From contig CAZCSI010000011.1 in NCBI GenBank assembly GCA_964501525.1, forward strand, positions 1 to 17,445: a stretch of DNA of 17,445 nt, read 5' to 3'. The position numbers and the translations under genes are program-made. This document shows positions 1 to 6,459 of this stretch, one piece after another (the stretch's first letter is position 1; each line of letters starts with the position of its first letter). The notes below the pieces were generated by a model, which did no database searches, was not told the DNA's origin, and saw only the letters and a list, made by a program, of their open reading frames with translations. Source of the DNA: CAYLVJ01 sp964501525 (GTDB taxonomy: Bacteria > Patescibacteriota > Minisyncoccia > Minisyncoccales > CAYTKG01).

Positions 1-297
1 AAATATAATCTCATTTTCTTTATATTTTACAATATGATAATATCCTTTATCCCAGATTTCAACTTTGCCAGCACCATAGTATCCTTTAGGAATATTACCT
101 TTAAAATTAGCATATTCAATAGGATGATCTTCCACCCTGACAGCTAATCTTTTTATACCTGTCTTTAAAGGAGGCTGTTTTGGTATTGCCCAACTGGCAA
201 GAACACCCTGATGTTCCAATCTTAAATCATAATGCAGATGTGAAGCATCATGTTTGTGAATTACATAAATTAAAGTACCTTTTTTGTTTTTCTTTTT
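1..297 (-). CDS. LigD-type 3'-phosphoesterase domain protein (partial, start unresolved)
   Basis: This is the N-terminal part of a DNA-ligase-D-type 3'-phosphoesterase, a nuclease/phosphatase domain that trims 3' ends during break repair. The gene runs off the window at position 1. Counting from the first open codon (295-297), I see H16, H22, D24, R26, H58 and Y62 in the motifs HDASHLHYDLRLE and EDHPIEY. Their spacing equals that of the catalytic residues described for Pseudomonas LigD (H42, H48, D50, R52, H84, Y88). No polymerase or ligase domain precedes it, so it is probably stand-alone. It starts right behind the 692-aa gene and is probably co-transcribed with it. The start is odd: the frame opens after an in-frame TGA (298-300) with no ATG, GTG or TTG before the motif. 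A TTG at 299-301 is one frame off, with an A-rich tract between. Base composition is more AT-rich than the neighbours. Family call is confident; the intact state is not. Confidence 0.85.
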
Positions 298-303
298 TCA
301 ACC

Positions 304-2382
304 CTAAAGCTCTATCTCATAAACTTCGGAGCCGGATAAAATGTAAAGGAGGCCGTCTTTAACCTCCAGGTCCTTGATATTATTGAACTGACGATTTTTA
401 TACTGGGCAACCAGATTTCCCGACTCTTTGTCAACAACCAATATTCTGTTCTCAACCGGCTCAGAGATAAAAATTTCTGAAATATTTTCCGAGGTATAAA
501 TTTTACCCAGGTCTCTAATCTCCGGAAAAATGGATAATACCACTCTTTTATTTAAATCGCCTCTATAGAAATAAAAAAGCTCGTTTCCTTTCAAGAGCCA
601 GATCCCGCCGTCAAGAGTCATTGACTTGACCGAGGTTTCCGGTTCGGAAACAGGTTCGCTGAGCCAAAACTCAGGCTCTCCCCAGGTAAAATCTCCTAAA
701 TAGGAAAGACGGATAATTTGTTTTTCGTTTTTCTGCCAAAAATACAAATTAGACCTGAAAGAGGAGAAAAGTGAAAAAGAGAGCGCTTGTTCTTCGCTGA
801 TTAAATCTTTTGGTTCTGTCAGGCCCTGGTCAAACACTATTATTCTCCCTTTTTCTTCAAGAAAAATAACCCTGTCCTCATAAGTAATAGTGGCAACGCC
901 CAGCAGCCTGCTCTCAACTTGGCTGAAAACAGGCTCCTGCCCCTTTTCAAGCTCTGCAATTTTATTGGAATACGGTGTGAAAAAAAACAGTCTCCCGTTT
1001 GACACGACAAAGCTTTGAGGTAAAAACTCTTTTTCTTTAAACCCGTACACAGGCTCTATCCCTTCAAGCTCTTGAATTTTATTAACCTCGTACATTTCTT
1101 TTTCTATCCTGTTTTTAATCTCTATAATCTCAGGCATGGCAACCGCTCCGGTTTTGGATAAATTAACGATCTCTGCCCATAGGTCAAGATACAATCTCCG
1201 GGCCTCTTCTTCTTTGCCCGTTCGGTATAGAGACCGGGCCGTATTTCTTTTCTCCTGCACTATCTCCAGTTTGTTCTGAGTTTCTTGAACTTGTTTATCT
1301 CTCTCCATGCGATGCACCTTTCTCCCGGCCCAGATTAAAATGATAAGGGAAGCGATCGTTATTATTTCTCTTTTGCCCGGGCGCCAGTTGATTTTTCTTT
1401 TACTGCGCAGCAAATCAATATTGGACAACCTCGGCAGTTTTATGCTTGACAGCTTTATACCCGGCATCTTGACCCGGGACATAAAAGAGCTTCTGCTCAT
1501 TTTTGAAAACAGTCTGCCTATGCCGAGCATCTCCAGTTTTTTAACTCGGGAAAAAACTTCTTTGTCAAACCAGACACCACCCTGCTTGATGCGCTCTAAA
1601 GGTTTAAACTTCCTTCTTATACCCTCAAAACCGGATTGTTTTTTCTCACCGAACAGTAGTTTTTTACCTGCTGTCTCCTGTTCAGCAGCCAGGTCGATAA
1701 GTAGACAAACACCGGGCTTTTTTGATTCCGGAACACTTTTTAAAGTGCGGTTGATTGTTTTTTCGTCCAGCTGATTTAAGCCCGCTAATTTTTTCAAAAA
1801 ATTCTTTTCCAGAAAAACCTTGTAAATTTCTCCGCTCAACATCAATATCCTGTCTCTCTTTTTAAGCTGGCCCGAAACGATGTTGGAAAAAACAGTCAGG
1901 GGATAGGGTTCTATCTCAGAGTCTTTAACTCTTTCCCCCAGATTGACCGTTTCTCCGTTGCGGAGCAGAACAATCTGGGTATCTCCTACTTTTGTAAAAT
2001 TAAGCTCAAATTGAGTATCGGTTCCTTGTTCGGGAGAATCGGAGCCGGGCGTTATGCTGAGAACGGCAAAACTCAAAGAAGAAAGCCATTCCACCTCACC
2101 CAGTTCTGCTTTTCTTCTTAAAAACTCATTGCCTTGTTTAAGGCCCTCTCTTAAACTCTTAGCAGGGGTGGAAGAAGAAGGTCTGTAAAAGCCGTCTTTT
2201 ACGAAATCGGAGGTATGGCTCAAAAGCTCAGGACCGGAAACACTGTCAGCCTCAACCTTGCCCGCCATAAAAAGGCATCCCCGCCTGTTCTCATAAATAT
2301 TGGCCGGCTCAAAATAAAAGGTCTTAAAAACCTGCTTGATATCTTTGTCCGAATCTTTGAAGTGAAGTTGATAAACTTTCAT
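304..2382 (-). CDS. Membrane protein with PP2C-like N-terminus and propeller-like C-terminus
   Basis: This is a 692-aa protein that I cannot name. Residues 1-235 read like a degenerate PP2C-type phosphatase fold: a GKVEAD segment near 41-46, a GDTQIVLLRNGE strand pair near 133-144 and DRILMLSGEIYKVF near 177-190. The usual DGxGG metal-binding motif is not visible, so activity is doubtful. A basic linker (250-338) leads to one membrane segment at about 339-353 (ITIASLIILIWAG). After it come a charged, probably coiled-coil stretch (357-435) and about 240 residues of repeated short beta strands (450-692), which resemble an extracytoplasmic propeller. The likely topology is phosphatase-like domain inside and propeller outside, suggesting an envelope sensor or scaffold. 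It is followed by the LigD-type gene after 2 nt. The start ATG gives MKVYQLHF; no clear ribosome site precedes it. Domain calls are from pattern only. Confidence 0.7.
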   Translation of the reverse strand: MKVYQLHFKDSDKDIKQVFKTFYFEPANIYENRRGCLFMAGKVEADSVSGPELLSHTSDFVKDGFYRPSSSTPAKSLREGLKQGNEFLRRKAELGEVEWLSSLSFAVLSITPGSDSPEQGTDTQFELNFTKVGDTQIVLLRNGETVNLGERVKDSEIEPYPLTVFSNIVSGQLKKRDRILMLSGEIYKVFLEKNFLKKLAGLNQLDEKTINRTLKSVPESKKPGVCLLIDLAAEQETAGKKLLFGEKKQSGFEGIRRKFKPLERIKQGGVWFDKEVFSRVKKLEMLGIGRLFSKMSRSSFMSRVKMPGIKLSSIKLPRLSNIDLLRSKRKINWRPGKREIITIASLIILIWAGRKVHRMERDKQVQETQNKLEIVQEKRNTARSLYRTGKEEEARRLYLDLWAEIVNLSKTGAVAMPEIIEIKNRIEKEMYEVNKIQELEGIEPVYGFKEKEFLPQSFVVSNGRLFFFTPYSNKIAELEKGQEPVFSQVESRLLGVATITYEDRVIFLEEKGRIIVFDQGLTEPKDLISEEQALSFSLFSSFRSNLYFWQKNEKQIIRLSYLGDFTWGEPEFWLSEPVSEPETSVKSMTLDGGIWLLKGNELFYFYRGDLNKRVVLSIFPEIRDLGKIYTSENISEIFISEPVENRILVVDKESGNLVAQYKNRQFNNIKDLEVKDGLLYILSGSEVYEIEL

Positions 2383-2387
2383 TTTAA

Positions 2388-2416
2388 TTGCAGAGTGTTG
2401 TTTTCTTTATTATAAT
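2388..2416 (+). promoter_or_regulatory. Sigma-70-type promoter for tRNA-Val and the downstream operon
   Basis: A -35 TTGCAG (2388-2393) and a perfect -10 TATAAT (2411-2416) are separated by 17 nt. Transcription would begin near 2423 and run into the tRNA and the two genes after it. The ATTATAAT core also reads TATAAT on the minus strand, so it may help the divergent 692-aa gene, but I see no good minus-strand -35. Confidence 0.65.
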
Positions 2417-2497
2417 GGATGAAGCACACAATAAAAAGGGGACAGCGCTTTTCACTTCCCGCTCCAACAAAACACAAAGCGTATGGAGCAAACCAAA

Positions 2498-2570
2498 GGA
2501 TGGTTAGCTCAGTTGGCAGAGCGCTACGTTCACATCGTAGAGGTCACTGGTTCAAGTCCGGTACCATCCA
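2498..2570 (+). tRNA. tRNA-Val (anticodon CAC)
   Basis: The full cloverleaf can be drawn. The acceptor stem is GGATGGT/ACCATCC with discriminator A2570. The D stem is GCTC/GAGC, and the anticodon stem CTACG/CGTAG closes loop TTCACAT with anticodon CAC at 2531-2533. The variable loop is AGGTC, and the T stem ACTGG/CCGGT holds TTCAAGT. CCA is not encoded, so it must be added by a nucleotidyltransferase. It lies 8 nt before the next start codon on the same strand. Confidence 0.97.
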
Positions 2571-2578
2571 CTCTTATT

Positions 2579-2956
2579 ATGAACACACCAATACCTTTTC
2601 AATTCTTAATCTGGTATCTCTGGGAAGCCCCTCGCAGCATTATTAAAGCCTGGGGTAATTTTTTACGCTTCGGGCTTCAGTTTTTTTCTATCCCGCTTCT
2701 TTTTAAAACCTTTTTTGCGCCTTGGCGCGGGTATCAGTGGTCTTATGGCCGCGGTTTTGACTTTAGCACTTACTTTGAGGTTTTCTTTTCCAACCTTATC
2801 ACCCGCATCTTAGGCGCTTTTATGAGATTAATCCTTCTTGTATTCGGGCTGTTAACCGAAGCTGTTTTTCTTGTCGGTGGACTGGCGGTTTTAATCGGCT
2901 GGTTCGTCCTTCCCTTAATAACATTGAGATTATTATTTTTAAGTATTGGAGTCTGA
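2579..2956 (+). CDS. Small polytopic membrane protein, function unknown
   Basis: This is a 125-aa protein rich in aromatic and aliphatic residues. A hydrophobic or amphipathic N-terminal region (about 1-45) is followed by a conserved-looking motif around KTFFAPWRGY, then two strong membrane segments (about 75-95 and 98-122). I chose the ATG at 2579 because any earlier start would lie inside the tRNA. The spacer between tRNA and ATG is only 8 nt (CTCTTATT) and has no ribosome site. The gene is followed 4 nt after its stop by the Clp-like ATPase, and the two look like an operon. Proteins of this style beside membrane Clp ATPases are, as far as I recall, common in CPR genomes, but I cannot assign a function. 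It could be a membrane partner or substrate adaptor of the ATPase. Confidence 0.75.
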   Translation: MNTPIPFQFLIWYLWEAPRSIIKAWGNFLRFGLQFFSIPLLFKTFFAPWRGYQWSYGRGFDFSTYFEVFFSNLITRILGAFMRLILLVFGLLTEAVFLVGGLAVLIGWFVLPLITLRLLFLSIGV

Positions 2957-2960
2957 AGTG

Positions 2961-5423
2961 ATGAAGTTCAATCCTAAACACTCGCCCCTTTATCCGGCTC
3001 TTTTGTACAGAGCTCTGTTTAGTGCTGTAAAGACGGTCAAAAAAATAACCGGCCTGCTTTCTTTGCTGAGCCTGATTGGGATTTATTATAATTTTCTCGT
3101 TTCTTCCAAGCCGTTTCCCAGAAACATCTTTTTCTTTTCAACGGCTCTGTTTATCGTTTCTTTTGTGCTGGACCGGTTTTACGAAACCAAGCTTAAGAGG
3201 GCCCAACCGGAAACTTCTATTGACAACGCTCTGCAAAGCAGGGAAGAGGTCAACTTGGCTTCCTTTTTTGAGTTGGACGTTTTAGACTGTCTTTTTGCAA
3301 AAGACACCTATGCGCTGTTGGGCTGCTTGATTCAAAAAAGTCAACAGGCGCGGTTCATAACCGATCGGCTTCTGATTGACAGAAACAACCTGAAAAAACT
3401 TCTGAGAAAAGCAAAGAAAGAACAACGCTCCGACCTCTCCGACCTTATAATCAAATCCCTTGAATCAGCCCGCGATAGAGGCCGGGAAAAAGCCGGAGCC
3501 GGAGACCTATTGTTCGTTCTCTCCCAGCAAAACTCTGTTTTCAAGAAAATTATGATGGACAGAGACCTTTATTCCGAGGACATTATCAATCTGGCCTGGT
3601 GGTACGAACAGGTGAGCGAAGAAGAAGAGAAAAGAAAGAAATGGTGGGAATACGAAAATCTCCTTCAAAAAGGAAGTCTGGGCCGGCTGTGGTCAACAAG
3701 CTATACTGTTGTCCTGGACAAATTTTCCACTGACCTCACTTATCTTATGCAGAATGAGGGCGCGGTCAAGATCATCGGACAAGAAAAAGTAATGGGGCGC
3801 ATAGAAAGAGAGCTGGCGGGCGCAGACACCAACAAGGTGCTTTTGGTCGGAGAGCCCGGATGCGGAAGAACCGCTCTTATCCACGCTGTTGTTTCCCGTA
3901 TCGCTTTTGGCCGTTCTCAGCCTGAAATAAATTACAAAAGAGCGGTGCAAATCAATATGACCGGCCTCCTCTCCCAAACAAAAACCAACGAAGAGGCCTA
4001 CTTTTTGCTGGAGAAAATTTTCAAAGAAATCGTAGCCGCCAAAAACATCATCCTTGTTATCGACGATTTTCATAACTTTATAACCAGCCAGGAAAAAGGC
4101 GGCATCTTTGACCTGACAGGAGTTTTAGCCAAATACTTGGAGTCCCCGTATTTCCGACTTTTAGCCGCCACGGACACCGCTAATTACCAGGACAAAGTAG
4201 AACCCAAAGCCGGGCTTCTTTACTTTTTGGAAAAAATAGACGTTAAGGGTCTTTCGGAAAAGGAAACAATCCTTGCTATGGAAAAAAGGGTGCCTTTTTA
4301 CGAGACAAATCACGACCTTTACATCTCTTACCCCGCCTTAAGAGAAATGATAGAATACTCCAAATACTACATCTCCGATTATGTCTTTCCCAAAAAAGCA
4401 ATGCATGTCCTGGAAGATGTTGTTACTTATGTCCAAACTCAAAAAGAAAAGGTGGTCCTGCCTAAACACGTAGATAAGATAGTTGAGGAAAAAATCAAGG
4501 TTCCCGTGGGTAAAATGGAGCAGGAGGAAAAAGAAACCCTGCTCAACCTGGAGAGTCTGATTCATCAAAAGATTATCAACCAGGAAGAAGCGGTGCGCGA
4601 AGTTTCTGAGGCTTTACGCAGAGCGAGAAGCGGAGTGGCAACTAAAAAAGGCCCTATAGGCGGTTTTCTTTTTATGGGCCCCACCGGTGTGGGTAAAACG
4701 GAAACAGCCAAAGTGCTGGCTGAAATATACTTCGGCTCCCGGGACAATATGATACGCCTTGATATGTCCGAGTACCAAAGCAAAGAAGATATAAAAAGAA
4801 TAATCGGCACCAAAGAGCAGCAGGGAGTCTTATCAGGAGCGGTGCGCAAAAATCCTTTTTCTCTTATCCTGTTGGACGAAATAGAAAAAGCCCATCCCGA
4901 CCTGCTTCATCTTTTTCTTCAGGTGCTGGACGAAGGTTATTTCACGGACGGAGTAGGAAGAAGAATCGGCTTTGGCAGCTCCATCATCATCGCCACCTCC
5001 AACGCAGGATACAAAATAATTTTAAAAGGCCTGGAACAAAGCACTCCTCACACTGAGATAAGAAAAACCATTCTGAGTTATGTTTTTGACCACAATATTT
5101 TCAGACCTGAGTTTATCAATCGTTTCGACGCCGTAGTTGTTTTTCACGCCCTCTCCAAAAGCAACCTGCTTGATATTGCGGGGTTGATGCTCCAAAAGGT
5201 GCAGAAGAATATGAAAAAGAAATATATTGATTTCGTTGTTACAAACGAGTTGAAACAAAAAATAGTAGAGTTGAGTTATGACCCCAAATTCGGAGCCAGA
5301 GAGATGCAGCGCGTTATTCAGGATACGGTGGAAGACGCACTGGCAGAAGCGTTGCTGGATGGAACTCTTGAAAAAGGGGACAGAATACAGATTACGCCCC
5401 AGTTCAAGATTATAAAGATTTGA
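2961..5423 (+). CDS. Membrane-anchored double-AAA+ Clp/ClpB-like ATPase
   Basis: This is an 820-aa HSP100-family ATPase, which unfolds or remodels proteins by threading them through a hexameric ring. Unlike soluble ClpB, it begins with two membrane segments (about residues 30-48 and 55-73). A Clp-N-like helical region follows (about 95-215). D1 starts near 270: Walker A is GEPGCGRT at 297-304, with Arg in place of the essential Lys. Walker B ends in DD rather than DE, and the usual ERRF arginine-finger segment is missing. D2 is canonical: Walker A GPTGVGKT (573-580), Walker B LILLDEIEKAH (635-645), sensor TSNAG and FRPEFINRFD (714-723). No IGF/L-type loop for ClpP docking is seen, so it probably works without ClpP. 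I chose the ATG at 2961 because GGAG (2948-2951) lies 9 nt upstream; a TTG at 2946 would add five residues. Confidence 0.88.
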   Translation: MKFNPKHSPLYPALLYRALFSAVKTVKKITGLLSLLSLIGIYYNFLVSSKPFPRNIFFFSTALFIVSFVLDRFYETKLKRAQPETSIDNALQSREEVNLASFFELDVLDCLFAKDTYALLGCLIQKSQQARFITDRLLIDRNNLKKLLRKAKKEQRSDLSDLIIKSLESARDRGREKAGAGDLLFVLSQQNSVFKKIMMDRDLYSEDIINLAWWYEQVSEEEEKRKKWWEYENLLQKGSLGRLWSTSYTVVLDKFSTDLTYLMQNEGAVKIIGQEKVMGRIERELAGADTNKVLLVGEPGCGRTALIHAVVSRIAFGRSQPEINYKRAVQINMTGLLSQTKTNEEAYFLLEKIFKEIVAAKNIILVIDDFHNFITSQEKGGIFDLTGVLAKYLESPYFRLLAATDTANYQDKVEPKAGLLYFLEKIDVKGLSEKETILAMEKRVPFYETNHDLYISYPALREMIEYSKYYISDYVFPKKAMHVLEDVVTYVQTQKEKVVLPKHVDKIVEEKIKVPVGKMEQEEKETLLNLESLIHQKIINQEEAVREVSEALRRARSGVATKKGPIGGFLFMGPTGVGKTETAKVLAEIYFGSRDNMIRLDMSEYQSKEDIKRIIGTKEQQGVLSGAVRKNPFSLILLDEIEKAHPDLLHLFLQVLDEGYFTDGVGRRIGFGSSIIIATSNAGYKIILKGLEQSTPHTEIRKTILSYVFDHNIFRPEFINRFDAVVVFHALSKSNLLDIAGLMLQKVQKNMKKKYIDFVVTNELKQKIVELSYDPKFGAREMQRVIQDTVEDALAEALLDGTLEKGDRIQITPQFKIIKI

Positions 5424-5473
5424 TATGATTAATATGGCATCAAGGTCCTGTTCCGTATCGCCTTTTCCATCCC

Positions 5474-5502
5474 TTGACATACAAGGGACTTTATGATATA
5501 TT
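5474..5502 (+). promoter_or_regulatory. Near-consensus sigma-70 promoter of the structured small-gene locus
   Basis: The promoter is TTGACA (5474-5479), a 17-nt spacer and TATATT (5497-5502). It is one of the strongest promoters in the window. Transcription should start near 5509, which leaves a leader of about 150 nt before the first plausible start codon. A ribosome-site-like AAGGAG sits at about 5513-5518 but has no start codon at the right distance. Confidence 0.75.
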
Positions 5503-5554
5503 AGAAACAGATAAGGAGAGAGTTTAAGCGAAATTTTGATTTTTAAATGATTCA

Positions 5555-5576
5555 ACAGCTCTCCTCGGAGAGCTGT
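5555..5576 (+). promoter_or_regulatory. 10-bp leader hairpin (possible attenuator)
   Basis: ACAGCTCTCC (5555-5564) pairs perfectly with GGAGAGCTGT (5567-5576), with a nominal 2-nt gap, so the top pair must open in practice. A T-rich run (GTTTGTTCTTTG) follows, so it could act as a terminator. Its 3' arm can also pair with a second ACAGCTCT at 5639-5646. That would give two mutually exclusive folds, as in an attenuator or riboswitch. No ligand or trigger can be named. Confidence 0.5.
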
Positions 5577-5593
5577 GTTTGTTCTTTGTCAGT

Positions 5594-5671
5594 AATCAAC
5601 ATCTCTGAGTTGTTTCTGAAAAGAGGCAGTCCTGAAAAACAGCTCTGAGAGATAACTCTGAGATGTTGATT
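5594..5671 (+). promoter_or_regulatory. 18-bp long-range helix burying a start codon
   Basis: AATCAACATCTC (5594-5605) pairs with GAGATGTTGATT (5660-5671). After one T/T mismatch, GAGTT (5607-5611) pairs with AACTC (5654-5658). The helix closes a 42-nt loop. Its 3' strand contains the ATG (5663-5665) of the 91-aa ORF, so folding would block initiation. The element could also be a small palindromic repeat (MITE-like), but no second copy is in this window. Confidence 0.6.
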
Positions 5672-5938
5672 GAACTCCTCATCAAGGGTGCCGTCACCCT
5701 GATCCTGTATGGGATCGGGGTGGCGGTTACGATGGGCGCTGTCACAGCACGTCTGGAGGAGGAAGAACATTGCACAAACTCCAGGCGGACAACAGTGTTC
5801 ATCGTAGCGGTAGCCCTGGCCTGGCCAATAACTTGGCTCGGGGTGGGCGCCCACTTCATCCTTCGGGTGTTGTGGGACCTAGTTTGCTTGGGCTTCTTGG
5901 CCCTGGTAAAACTAGGCTACCGCCTAGGCAAAGAGTAA
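5663..5938 (+). CDS. Possible 91-aa small membrane protein in a structured RNA region
   Basis: The ORF encodes a very hydrophobic 91-aa protein. Segment one is about residues 3-28, followed by an acidic and basic loop (RLEEEEHCTNSRR, about 30-42). Segments two (about 44-64) and three (about 66-82) lead to a basic tail, KLGYRLGKE. The pattern of charged loops between membrane segments supports real coding. Against it: the ribosome site is weak, the ATG is buried in a helix, and the ORF is unusually rich in perfect short hairpins. Examples are AGGGTG-CCGT-CACCCT, GATCC/GGATC, CTGGAG/CTCCAG, CCTAGTTT/AAACTAGG and CTAGGC-TACC-GCCTAG. It is more GC-rich than the flanking genes, with codons favouring ATC, CTG, GAG and GGG. 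It may be a protein, part of a structured RNA, or both. I recognise no family. Confidence 0.45.
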   Translation: MLIELLIKGAVTLILYGIGVAVTMGAVTARLEEEEHCTNSRRTTVFIVAVALAWPITWLGVGAHFILRVLWDLVCLGFLALVKLGYRLGKE

Positions 5939-6168
5939 CTTGCCTGGAAGGCCCTGCCCGGCTCAGCCCCGAGCCGGGTACCGAAACCGCGGGTCCTCGA
6001 AAGAGGGCGGCCGCGCGGTTAGGGGCAGAAGCGGGCTGCAGTCAAGGGCGGCCATACAAACAATAATCCTGATAGGGAGCGGGTCCTGCTTCCTGGTTCT
6101 GGAGTTGCGGCTTCGGCCGTAGCCAGCTCATGGACTAAAGGTTAAAAAAGCCAAAGTGCCAAAATAAA
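5939..6168 (+). other. GC-rich hairpin-dense segment without a supported gene (candidate RNA)
   Basis: No convincing ORF lies here. Hairpins I can draw are CCCGGCTC/GAGCCGGG (5957-5964 with 5971-5978) and AACCGCG/CGCGGTT (5985-5991 with 6014-6020). The second encloses CCTC-GAAA-GAGG (5995-6006), which has a GNRA-type tetraloop. GGGAGC pairs with GCTTCC (6075-6080 with 6088-6093), and TTGCGGC-TTCG-GCCGTAG (6105-6122) is a UUCG-capped stem extended by CTGG/CCAG. Stable tetraloops and clear GC enrichment suggest a folded RNA. I found no RNase P, tmRNA, SRP or known riboswitch signature by eye. From about 6130 the sequence turns A-rich and plain. Confidence 0.45.
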
Positions 6169-6276
6169 GCCCAGCTGAGAACAATCTTAGCTGGGCAACC
6201 AACCCGAGCTTATAAGCACAGTTTGTAACCTGAGGTTGGTTCTTTTAAAAAAGCAAACTAAACGGCTCATAGCCGT
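6169..6276 (+). promoter_or_regulatory. Multi-hairpin leader of the 49-aa gene
   Basis: Three stems lie in series. GCCCAGCTGAG pairs with CTTAGCTGGGC (6169-6179 with 6186-6196; 11 bp, one G-U). AACCAACC pairs with GGTTGGTT (6197-6204 with 6234-6241) and is followed by TCTTTT, like a weak terminator. ACGGCT pairs with AGCCGT (6262-6267 with 6271-6276) and ends just before the ribosome site. A competing small stem, AACC-TGA-GGTT (6227-6237), would disrupt the second stem. The layout suits attenuation, but no trigger is visible. Confidence 0.5.
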
Positions 6277-6290
6277 AAAGGAGAGTTACA

Positions 6291-6440
6291 ATGCTGTGCT
6301 GCTTAAACACCATTGCTCTTATCAACTGTCTTTTCTGGCTCTATATGGGTTGGAAAGACAAGGATGAGCAAACGAAATTGAATTTTAAAATTTCGTTTGC
6401 TTTTCTGGCACTTGTTGTCGCGCTTGATTTGTTAGTGTAA
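6291..6440 (+). CDS. 49-aa two-segment small membrane protein
   Basis: This short ORF has an excellent ribosome site, AAAGGAG (6277-6283), 7 nt before the ATG. The product has a cysteine-rich hydrophobic segment (about residues 1-20), a charged turn (WKDKDEQTKLNFK, 21-33) and a second hydrophobic segment (34-49), so a helical membrane hairpin is likely. It sits behind a multi-hairpin leader and is followed 19 nt later by a perfect intrinsic terminator, so it is the last cistron of the 5474-6489 unit. An odd point is a 13-bp inverted repeat inside the coding sequence. The architecture recalls small hydrophobic toxins or membrane-complex regulators, but there is no specific evidence for either. 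I recognise no family. Confidence 0.6.
   Translation: MLCCLNTIALINCLFWLYMGWKDKDEQTKLNFKISFAFLALVVALDLLV
6367..6401 (+). repeat. 13-bp perfect inverted repeat inside the 49-aa ORF
   Basis: AGCAAACGAAATT (6367-6379) pairs with AATTTCGTTTGCT (6389-6401) across a 9-nt loop. Three more Ts follow, so it resembles an internal terminator or RNA-stability hairpin. It lies exactly in the turn between the two membrane segments. Confidence 0.75.
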
Positions 6441-6459
6441 GCGCGGCAGCTAAACCCAG

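Noticed and set aside
298..300. UGA recoded to an amino acid (as in Gracilibacteria), which would extend the LigD-type frame
   Set aside because: TGA is the natural stop of several genes here (mraZ, rplU, the Clp-like ATPase) and is not found inside any conserved gene.
2483..2578. Longer 157-aa version of the membrane protein
   Set aside because: Its first 32 codons would be read from the tRNA-Val gene.
5594..5671. MITE or insertion-sequence end (18-bp imperfect inverted repeat)
   Set aside because: No transposase, no target-site duplication and no second copy in the window; overlap with a start codon favours an RNA role. Not excluded without a genome search.
5770..6122. ORFs of 98 and 60 aa over the GC-rich segment
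   Set aside because: Low-complexity Pro/Arg/Gly-rich products typical of unselected GC-rich frames, with no ribosome site; the first is out of frame over the better 91-aa ORF.
5939..6168. RNase P RNA, tmRNA, SRP RNA or a T-box (GGTACCG...CCGCGGG resemblance)
   Set aside because: None of the diagnostic conserved segments could be found on either strand; the T-box-like string is not in the right order.
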